This document shows, piece after piece, positions 1-5,729 of a stretch of 5,729 bases of DNA. Location: the NCBI GenBank assembly GCA_020061995.1, contig JAGUXE010000090.1:1-5729 (forward strand), read 5' to 3'. The notes beneath the pieces are model-generated. The model ran no database searches. It was not told the origin of the DNA and worked only from the letters and a program-made list of their open reading frames with translations. This DNA comes from Ignavibacteriales bacterium. GTDB taxonomy: Bacteria; Bacteroidota; Ignavibacteria; Ignavibacteriales; Ignavibacteriaceae. Each line of letters opens with the position of its first letter. Within the stretch, counting starts at the first letter, position 1. Both the position numbers and the translations under genes were made by a program.

Positions 1-73
1 AAAAGTATCTGGATTGGCTTCATGCGGGTACAAGATTGTATTCTTGGAATTCAGATGGCTAGTGAGCTAGGGG

Positions 74-78
74 CGGAG
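74..78 (+). promoter_or_regulatory. Ribosome binding site of the MBL-fold gene
   Basis: CGGAG lies six bases before the GTG codon at 85, a normal Shine-Dalgarno distance. An in-frame TGA at 79-81 closes the frame just upstream, so GTG 85 is the first start available and this site supports it. It may be the original site or one created when the left boundary was rearranged. Confidence 0.5.
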
Positions 79-84
79 TGAGTT

Positions 85-1050
85 GTGTATAAGGTGATGC
101 TGATAACCACCCCCACTTTCACAATGCTCATAGATGGCGGCAGAAAAATAGATACCGCCATTTTAAAAAGAAAACTATCGTCATTAGGTCGTCCAATTGA
201 TTTGGTAGTCCTTACTCACACTGATGCCGATCACATTGGCGGACTCATCAAAATATTAAATGATGACATCTGTCCATATATAGATGAAATATGGTTCAAC
301 GCAACAGATAAAATCAATATATTTCCAACAAAAAACAAAACATCCAACAACACAAGTTACAAAGATGGCAATACCTTTGCCAGTTTAATTCAGCAGAAGA
401 AGATAAAGCATAAAAACAACATAACAGTTGATGACTGGACTAGTGAAATAAAATTAAGCGACGATCTTTATATTAAAATTCTCTCGCCAACAAAAGAATA
501 TCTGAATATCTTCTATGGCAAATGGGACTCAAGCATTTATACAGGAATAAACAACAAAACATCTTCAACCTTAAGTGATTATCATGAAACGTTAGAATCA
601 CTCAAATCAGCACCTCTAGGCTTTGATACAAGCATACCTAATGGCGCGAGCATTGCGTTCATCTTAAGGTATAAGGATTTCAATTTTCTATTTTCGGGTG
701 ATGCGCATCATCATGTACTTGTCAATTCTTTAAAGAAATTAGGCTATTCGAATAAAAACCCATTAATCACTGAGTTTTTTAAATTATCACACCATGGAAG
801 TTCATTTAACATAAGCAGAGAATTACTCGGCATTATTCGTACTGATAAATATCTAATATGCTGCAAAGGCTGGAAACATCTGCCACACAAAAAGACCATA
901 GCACATATACTCGACATAAACAGGAAGCTACCAGTACAATTTTTCTCCAATAAAAGCTTAAATGGAATTTTTCTCAAACATGAAATAGACACCACTGTCT
1001 TCCAACTAATTGACCAAGAGGAAATTTATTTTGACCAACAATCGAATTAG
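85..1050 (+). CDS. ComEC-like metallo-beta-lactamase-fold hydrolase
   Basis: A 321-residue soluble protein with no signal peptide or membrane segment. Visible metallo-beta-lactamase motifs, in order, are: the strand ending LIDGG (15-19); the metal motif THTDADHIGG (44-53), the HxDxDH form usual in ComEC-like members; NGASIAFIL (186-194); the metal-ligand motif FSGDAHHH (203-210); KLSHHGSS (233-240); and a late LPHKK (266-270). All key metal-site positions are present, so the enzyme is probably active; the substrate (nucleic acid, nucleotide or other phosphoester) cannot be told. Family members usually have a first strand with a Gly-Asp motif about 20 residues before this start. That part is missing here, and the frame is closed at 79-81, so the N-terminus may be truncated. 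The 3' end overlaps the protease gene. Family MBL-trypsin pairs occur in defence systems such as Avs1; a defence role here is inferred. Confidence 0.87.
   Translation: MYKVMLITTPTFTMLIDGGRKIDTAILKRKLSSLGRPIDLVVLTHTDADHIGGLIKILNDDICPYIDEIWFNATDKINIFPTKNKTSNNTSYKDGNTFASLIQQKKIKHKNNITVDDWTSEIKLSDDLYIKILSPTKEYLNIFYGKWDSSIYTGINNKTSSTLSDYHETLESLKSAPLGFDTSIPNGASIAFILRYKDFNFLFSGDAHHHVLVNSLKKLGYSNKNPLITEFFKLSHHGSSFNISRELLGIIRTDKYLICCKGWKHLPHKKTIAHILDINRKLPVQFFSNKSLNGIFLKHEIDTTVFQLIDQEEIYFDQQSN
1016..1021 (+). promoter_or_regulatory. Ribosome binding site that decides the protease start
   Basis: AAGAGG, followed by AAA, lies nine bases before the TTG at 1031. The earlier in-frame TTG at 1010 has only pyrimidine-rich and AT-rich sequence (ctgtcttccaactaa) before it and no Shine-Dalgarno match. 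The site lies inside the last codons of the MBL gene, which fits translational coupling of the pair. Confidence 0.5.
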
Positions 1051-3205
1051 CTTGCAACAACGACTAAAAGAATTTGTTGTAAAAATAGAATACAATGGCA
1101 AAAGTGGAAGCGGAGTCATTGTTAAACTAGGCAAAGGTGACTCAAGAATTGCAGGAATTCTAACTGTGAGCCATCTTTTTCAAAGTGACAGCACTGAAGA
1201 AAATGATGATGAGTTTAAATCCCTTAAAATTTCAGAATCAGACATCAACATAATTACAGAATGCCATGAAAAACTAAGTCTTGCTCGTGATTATATCTTT
1301 ATTCACAATGATGAGCACATCGACTTGGCAATTATTCTTGTATCCATATCTAACCACATAGATACCATTCCTACATTAAAACTATATAATCTTGACGTAA
1401 TGTCATCGGATACCTTGTATGTAGCTGGATTTTCGAACCATCGTCAAGACCTTATGCAGAAAAGTACGTGTGATATTTATGACACAAAGCTATTTGACTT
1501 AACTGACTCCAATATGGAGCTGCGATATGTTAATGGTGGACTAGTAGGCTTTTATGATTCTGATCCTCATGGGATTAAGGAATTCATCGAAGGAATGTCT
1601 GGCGGCGGAGTATTTATTGAAAATAACGGAAACATATATCTTCTCGGCATTCAAAAGAAAGTATTGAGAAGTGACCTGCTTATTGCAACTTCATTGGGTG
1701 ATATATATGAGCTTATTGATAAAATGATTACTTTTATCAATAATGAAATTTTGTCAAAATCCGACAATCTAGTTTTGGAAATCAGCAACATAGAGTTTGA
1801 AACATCTTTATTAACAAATACAACTTCTTTTGATCTTTCCAATATCGATATAGGAGTCTTGAGCAATGAGCTTGATAAAAAGCAATTAGATTTCGCCCGA
1901 GACGACATCATTGATTCAAAGTCTTTTAATAAAGTGGAAAGGGAAGTTTCTTCCAAACGAACAGACTTGGAAAACAAGCTTGCAGATATAGCAGACTTTT
2001 ATGCATGGTCTGCATTGTTCTTCAGCAAACGCCATGATTATAGAAGAGTTACAACAAACTTAAAGAAAGCAATCTCGCTCAATAATAATTATGAAAAAAT
2101 ACTATTAACCGAAAAGTTAAATAGAACATCAGACAAGAAAGAAATTTACAAAAACATACTTGCAATTGAAAAAAGCACCTTAAGCAAAAGAAAAGGTGAT
2201 GACAGAATAGACGCACTTGAAAAAATCATTGAACTTCAGGAGAAAATTGATTCATCAGACTATAATGAGATCATTTTCAATTATAAGAAAATGATCTCCA
2301 TAATAAAACAAAGCCCAGATAACCATATTGAAAAACTAGAGTTATACTCATCAAAAGCAAGGGGCTTAATTGAACGACAATATTTTGGTGATGACCAATT
2401 AGAAGAACGCTCATACAAGCTAGCTGAATTATATGATGAACTTGGTCTCAAATCTGAAGCTTATTACCATTATTATTTACTAACTGAAGTCTTACGTAAT
2501 CGGGGAAATGCATTATCTGAGAGATTTTCCTTAGCAAACCAGAAAATAAAAAATATTCTATTAGATACCAATTCTGGCTTAACTACAGCTAAATTGCTTG
2601 AAATGAACGAAAAAGCTCAAGAAGAAGTCAATAAAGTTATTAATTCTGCTGGTGGAATCGAACAATGGAATGCTTATCATGAAGTTAAAGAAATCAGAGG
2701 CTTGGTTTCAAAAATTGAAAATCTTATACAGACCGACCCTAAATCATTAATATTACACAGCGTTGTAGAGCAAGGATTCAAAAACCAGTCGAATAATATT
2801 GAAACATTAGAAACAGCAATGGGTTCTTTGAAAGAGTCATTTTCAACAAGATTAAATGACTTGGAAAGCTTTTTAGCTACAAACAAAGCAAACTATAGCA
2901 CTGAAACGACAGGGATAATAAAACTCATAAAAGAAGACTTCTCAGGAAAAATCAATAGCATGGAAGAAAAGCTAACTTCAGGATTAAGCAATAACAATCA
3001 GGCTGATTTCATTATAAGCCTTAAAAATGAGTTTGAATTATTTAGTAAAACAGTAGAAGAAAAACTATCAGAACTACCTGACTCCAAGAGAGAAACCAGT
3101 ATCCAATCTACGCATAAGAAAGTGCTTTTCCCATGGGTACTAGCGGGACTCTCGATAATAGTCACATTGGTATTTGCGATTCTCTATTTTAATGAAAAGA
3201 GTTAA
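1031..3205 (+). CDS. Trypsin-like serine protease with TPR-like, coiled-coil and C-terminal membrane-anchor regions
   Basis: About 724 residues from TTG 1031; a TTG start at 1010 would add seven residues but lacks a ribosome binding site, and a TAA at 1007-1009 bars anything earlier. Residues 1-240 are a trypsin-like domain: SGSGVIV, the catalytic His48 in LTVSHLF, Asp98 in HIDLAII, and Ser190 in EGMSGGGVF, followed by a YLLGIQ strand. All three catalytic residues are present. Residues about 320-490 are helical with TPR-like pairs (FFSKRHDYRRVTTNLKKAI; LAELYDELGLKSEAYYHYYL). Residues about 576-683 have coiled-coil character. A single hydrophobic helix at about 698-720, followed by only four residues, suggests a tail-anchored inner-membrane protein with the protease facing the cytoplasm. 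No N-terminal signal is seen. It overlaps the MBL gene by 20 bases, so the two are probably co-translated. Avs1B-type proteases are the closest comparison I can offer; substrate and trigger are unknown. Confidence 0.85.
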   Translation: MTNNRISLQQRLKEFVVKIEYNGKSGSGVIVKLGKGDSRIAGILTVSHLFQSDSTEENDDEFKSLKISESDINIITECHEKLSLARDYIFIHNDEHIDLAIILVSISNHIDTIPTLKLYNLDVMSSDTLYVAGFSNHRQDLMQKSTCDIYDTKLFDLTDSNMELRYVNGGLVGFYDSDPHGIKEFIEGMSGGGVFIENNGNIYLLGIQKKVLRSDLLIATSLGDIYELIDKMITFINNEILSKSDNLVLEISNIEFETSLLTNTTSFDLSNIDIGVLSNELDKKQLDFARDDIIDSKSFNKVEREVSSKRTDLENKLADIADFYAWSALFFSKRHDYRRVTTNLKKAISLNNNYEKILLTEKLNRTSDKKEIYKNILAIEKSTLSKRKGDDRIDALEKIIELQEKIDSSDYNEIIFNYKKMISIIKQSPDNHIEKLELYSSKARGLIERQYFGDDQLEERSYKLAELYDELGLKSEAYYHYYLLTEVLRNRGNALSERFSLANQKIKNILLDTNSGLTTAKLLEMNEKAQEEVNKVINSAGGIEQWNAYHEVKEIRGLVSKIENLIQTDPKSLILHSVVEQGFKNQSNNIETLETAMGSLKESFSTRLNDLESFLATNKANYSTETTGIIKLIKEDFSGKINSMEEKLTSGLSNNNQADFIISLKNEFELFSKTVEEKLSELPDSKRETSIQSTHKKVLFPWVLAGLSIIVTLVFAILYFNEKS

Positions 3206-3225
3206 AACATATCATTTTAACCCTT
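3197..3225 (+). terminator. Imperfect hairpin across the protease stop codon, possible weak terminator
   Basis: AAGAGTTAAAA (3197-3207) and TTTTAACCCTT (3215-3225) form an 11-bp inverted repeat with one mismatch around a 7-base loop. The stem holds the protease stop codon. It is AT-rich and has no run of T after it on the plus strand, so intrinsic termination would be weak. On the minus strand the mismatch becomes a G-U pair. Confidence 0.25.
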
Positions 3226-3228
3226 ATA

Positions 3229-3453
3229 AGGATTTGGGGTATTAACAAACGATGGATACCGAATGGGGATGACTACCTGCATGGCGCGATTGTCCATATC
3301 CGTTTGATCGACGGCAAAATCTGGATTCAGTATGACGGCACGGAAGAAGGCATTGCTACCGAATTGCTGGAAGCGGTTGTGCCAAAAGAGCATATCGTGC
3401 TGGGATTTCGGCATCCCAGCGAACGGAAATATAGTGGGCTGGCGGTGGCATGA
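3229..3453 (+). pseudogene. C-terminal remnant of an XisI-like protein (fdxN element excision controlling factor family)
   Basis: The frame ending at the TGA at 3451-3453 reads DDYLHGAIVHIRLIDGKIWI, then QYDGTEEGIATELLEAVVPK, then EHIVLGFRHPSERKYSGLAVA. This matches the conserved C-terminal two-thirds of XisI proteins: the HGxxxHIxxxDGKIWIQ block, the TE.GIA.EL segment, VPK..IVLGF and the terminal AVA. XisI proteins are usually about 110 residues, and the first 35-40 are absent. No in-frame ATG, GTG or TTG precedes the conserved block, and upstream codons (IRIWGINKRWIPNG) look only partly XisI-like. A neighbouring frame reads TNDGYR there, so a small frameshift near 3260 is possible. Base composition (about 52% G+C over 3251-3450) contrasts sharply with the AT-rich genes on both sides. 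It is probably a chromosomal or older accessory gene cut by arrival of the protease module. No XisH partner is visible. Confidence 0.72.
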
Positions 3454-3518
3454 GTAATCAGGCCACTACTAGTCATTTTTTCCTGCATTTCTTCTCGGTA
3501 ATGCCCTATCGTAACCTG
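3454..3518. other. Short gap between the XisI remnant and the nuclease gene
   Basis: These 65 bases separate two convergent coding stretches and hold no gene, strong terminator or repeat that I can support. A T-run (3476-3482) follows a small ACTAGT palindrome. A 31-codon frame beginning at an ATG overlapping the XisI stop (ATGA, 3450-3453) crosses the gap and ends at 3545, antisense to the nuclease gene; it resembles no family I know. Confidence 0.4.
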
Positions 3519-5632
3519 CTATTCAAACAATGCTTCAACTTCTAACATATTCCACCACTCAGTATAAACTCTCACAAGTCTAATTTGACTCGTGTTAATA
3601 AAACTTCTAGCATTGTCATCACTCGCCATAGCATCCCGTCCCATTGAGAACTTATCCACCTCATTTCTAGATGATAAAAAACTATTTTTTATATCATCGT
3701 CTGTTATTATTTTTTCCCTTGCAAGAGTAGCTTGATCAGAACGATTTTCTTCAAATGGAACCAATCTCAAATTTCCTAATGTATTGGCAAACTCTCTACA
3801 TACTAACATATATTCATTGTCAACTCTTTTGTTTGACAGCAAGGATATAGCCAAAATATGATCATAATCCCATGGCTTATTATATCCCTCCCAAAATGCT
3901 ATATTTGACGGATCATAATTTAAAAACTGGTCATGCATATAGTCACGTTGCACGTATGCCAACAAGCTAGCCATTCTGCTTGACTTACCCCTATGCATCA
4001 GTCTAATAAAATTAGCTTTGCGAGGATTATCTTTTTCAAGCAAATCAATATATCCTCCCCATCTCCAACCTTTAATATCATTATTTTTATACAATTCGTG
4101 ATTTTCAATAGCACTTGGGTGCAAACTAACTATATTGTTTTTGATCTTATCATCAAACACCCCAATAAACATTGAGTCATTTATGACTCCATGGGCGGCA
4201 CTGAGTTTTATCTTGAAAAAAATGTGTTTTATAATAGGCTCGTGGTTAATGCCAAACCAATGAATAGCAGTTGCAATAGCAGTTATCCACTTACTTATCG
4301 AAGCAGTATTTTGTTTGGCTAAAGACAAGTCCCACAAAGAAATATCAAGCTGATTTTTAGCCAGCCAAAATATAAGCAAATAAACTTCAGATGACCTATA
4401 TGCAATCTCACTACGAATAAATGCTGGAACTCCAAATTCTTGATCTTTCCGACGATAAAGCAACCAATAATCAATTAATTCACAACATTTCTGGACTTTG
4501 CTAATAGTATCTTCGTCATCAAAGTTCAAAAAATCATCTAATGCATTTTTATAAAGCTTTTCTTTCTCATTTTGACCTCTGGCAATTTGTCTTATTTTAT
4601 TTACATCAAGAGCTGGATGCAAATTATCAGCATCACTCAAAGTCAAGGCCGCACGTATAATTACACCTGCAAACTTTGCATCTGGTATATGTTTCAATTG
4701 GTTTCTTCTAATAGGATTTTCAAAAGAAGGCCAATAGGCTTTAATCATTGAATAAATTTTATCATCAGGATGGAGAGGAGTACCATTAGAATTTAACCTC
4801 TGAAATAAGTGTTCTACATTCGTTATTTTTTCCTTTTCTTTCGCAGAAAATAATTCTTGAGGAGTTTCTTGCCATAAAACCTCATTGGGCAATTCCAGAA
4901 GAACAATCTTCGCATTCAATACTCGGGCAAAAGCTTTATATATACTCTCAAGATGAATAGAGTTTTCTTGGTTTAATATAAAGTCAAGGCATTTCTCAAT
5001 AATCTTATAATAATTGTAATTTATTTCAAATTGATTACAACATTCAAGTTTATACTTAAGCTTAATCCAAAATTCATTTGAATTTGTTGAGTTCATGCCC
5101 GCTTCGAGCAACCAACCTAAAGGAATTGGCATTCTTGATTCAAGCGGCCATGCTTCACTTGGACTTGGACGCATAGATTTTCCAGAAATTTGCTTATCAT
5201 TCGCATCACGCCACCCAAAACTTTTTAAGGCATCTCTCATTTGCGAAGCCGGTAATATATCTGTTGAATCATTAGGTTTATAACCCCATGGGTGAGCAAC
5301 AGTGGTAACACGCACTAGAAAACTACGCGTACTGTCTCTCCTCTCTAAATATTCTTTAGGATTAATATCTAGCCACAAAACATCTCTTATATTCTTTTGT
5401 TCTAAAGGATCAACAAAACCAAGAGCTATAGCATTACTACGTTGTTGTCCATCAAGTAAATGATGAGTCGGATTAATACACTCCCCATATTTTGCTTGAA
5501 TATCTTTTTGACCTTGTAAGTGTTTGCATATGATTAAAGACCCAACAGGAAATCCACGTAATAAAGAATCCCAAAGTAATTCAACCTGTCGTGGACTCCA
5601 AACTGCGCCTCTTTGCAGGGAGGGGACACAGG
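3519..5632 (-). pseudogene. DUF262-DUF1524 (GmrSD-type) nuclease, 5' end removed by an insertion sequence
   Basis: The open frame runs from the IS junction to TAG 3519-3521, about 703 visible codons. Counting from its first codon (complement of 5628-5630): SLQRGAVW (4-11) and LLWDSLLRGFPVGSLI (18-33) are the DUF262 opening; DGQQR (60-64) is its nucleotide-binding signature; LFQRLNSNGTPL (275-286) is the second DUF262 block. The C-terminal third has a DUF1524 HNH-type site: DYDHI with His at 591, TLGNLRLVP (Asn 620) and ENRSDQ (Asn 629). In GmrSD enzymes DUF262 uses NTP and DUF1524 cuts phage DNA with modified bases; BrxU and SspE are relatives. The start codon and about 30-40 residues are gone: no ATG, GTG or TTG lies in frame between the junction and TTG 5376-5378, and starting there would lose DGQQR. 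It is probably inactive. The body of the frame is intact, so disruption looks recent. Confidence 0.8.
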
Positions 5633-5650
5633 CATACGCGCCAACTTAAG
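5633..5650. repeat. Terminal inverted repeat of the IS4-family element
   Basis: CATACGCGCCAACTTAAG read on the plus strand, facing inward. It aligns without gaps to the remembered IS231 repeat CATGCCCATCAACTTAAG with four differences. The tip abuts the interrupted DUF262 codons at 5630-5632. Confidence 0.55.
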
Positions 5651-5665
5651 CCCCTATCCCCTTGA

Positions 5666-5728
5666 TTAAACACGGCTCAACGCCATTTCCCGGCATTGGT
5701 TCAACAGGGCAAGAATGGGACTTGGCAA
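5666..5728 (-). CDS. Transposase C-terminus (partial, IS4 family suspected)
   Basis: Twenty codons and a TAA (5666-5668) on the minus strand, open through the window edge, reading LPSPILALLNQCREMALSRV. The stop lies 15 bases before the inner edge of the terminal repeat, the usual position for the end of a transposase gene. The fragment is too short to show the DDE residues, so family assignment rests on the adjoining repeat. The other minus-strand frame here also stays open to the TAA that overlaps the repeat (AAGCGCTTAA-type end), so the frame choice is probable rather than certain. Confidence 0.45.
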   Translation of the reverse strand: MPSPILALLNQCREMALSRV

Positions 5729-5729
5729 A

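Larger units (their letters stand above)
5633..5729 (-). mobile_element. End of an IS4-family (IS231-like) insertion sequence, continuing past the window
   Basis: The element starts where the DUF262 frame stops matching its family. Its outer 18 bases match 14 of 18 positions of the IS231 terminal repeat as I remember it, sharing CAT at the tip and CAACTTAAG inside. It carries the last codons of a transposase reading toward this end. Composition is about 53% G+C against about 30% in the gene it interrupts. The other end and any target duplication lie outside the window. IS231-type elements usually duplicate 10-12 bases; the adjoining candidate is about 5621-5632 (aggggacacagg). Confidence 0.6.

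Noticed and set aside
14..42. Promoter-like pair TTGGCT and TGTATT with a 17-base spacer before the MBL gene
   Set aside because: Each box matches only four of six consensus bases, which is common by chance; I cannot support it.
1..81. Possible 3' end of an upstream gene
   Set aside because: All three plus frames are open from base 1 to at least 59 (ending at 60-62, 68-70 and 79-81), so an open frame proves nothing, and none of the three peptides matches a family I recognise.
744..995. Minus-strand frame of 83 codons inside the MBL gene
   Set aside because: It lies wholly antisense to a frame with clear MBL motifs and shows no family features of its own.
1651..1977. Minus-strand frame of 108 codons inside the protease gene
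   Set aside because: It is serine- and leucine-rich in the way expected of the reverse of an AT-rich coding strand; the plus frame is supported by catalytic motifs.
3217..3414. Minus-strand frame of 65 codons over the XisI remnant
   Set aside because: The plus strand reads recognisable XisI sequence here; the reverse frame resembles nothing.
5095..5283. Plus-strand frame of 62 codons (and a similar one at 3993-4175) inside the nuclease gene
   Set aside because: Both are antisense to the DUF262-DUF1524 frame, with no ribosome binding site or recognisable domain.
3519..5378. Treating the nuclease as an intact gene starting at TTG 5376-5378
   Set aside because: The same frame continues upstream through DGQQR, WDSLLRG and QRGAVW, all core DUF262 motifs, so that TTG is an internal Leu codon.
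1..5729. CRISPR array, tRNA, rRNA or riboswitch
   Set aside because: No regularly spaced repeats, tRNA-like cloverleaf or known RNA motif was seen on either strand; almost all of the window is coding or former coding sequence.

Overview
The window is a mosaic of AT-rich accessory genes set in a moderate-GC background. By hand count, G+C is about 31% in a sample of the protease gene (2101-2220) and about 30% in a sample of the minus-strand nuclease gene (4501-4620). It is about 52% in the XisI remnant (3251-3450) and about 53% in the insertion-sequence end (5633-5729). This pattern suggests horizontally acquired defence-type genes in a bacterial chromosome of roughly 50% G+C. XisI-type proteins are known from cyanobacteria, filamentous sulfur bacteria and some other Gram-negative bacteria. 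I cannot name the organism more closely from sequence alone.

Layout from left to right: (1) 1-84, a short stretch with no assignable gene that carries the ribosome binding site of the next gene. (2) 85-1050, plus strand, a ComEC-like metallo-beta-lactamase-fold hydrolase that appears to lack its usual first strand. (3) 1031-3205, plus strand, overlapping the previous gene, a trypsin-like serine protease with a TPR-like helical middle, a coiled coil and a single C-terminal membrane anchor. (4) 3197-3225, a weak hairpin across the protease stop. (5) about 3229-3453, plus strand, the C-terminal half of an XisI-like protein, a gene remnant. (6) 3519-5632, minus strand, a DUF262-DUF1524 (GmrSD-type) nuclease whose start has been removed. 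(7) 5633-5729, the end of an IS4-family (IS231-like) element, with its terminal repeat and the last 20 codons of a transposase; it sits exactly where the nuclease frame loses its N-terminus.

How the genes may work together: the hydrolase and protease overlap and are probably translated as a coupled pair. MBL plus trypsin pairs are known parts of multi-gene bacterial conflict systems, for example Avs1A and Avs1B, which work with a STAND NTPase. No STAND or other sensor gene follows here; the sequence after the protease is a degraded XisI gene. The pair is therefore either a self-contained two-gene system that uses the protease's own TPR and coiled-coil regions for sensing, or a leftover of a larger operon. 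The convergent DUF262-DUF1524 gene is a second, independent defence-type gene, probably inactivated by the IS. The whole reads as a decaying or reshuffled defence island.
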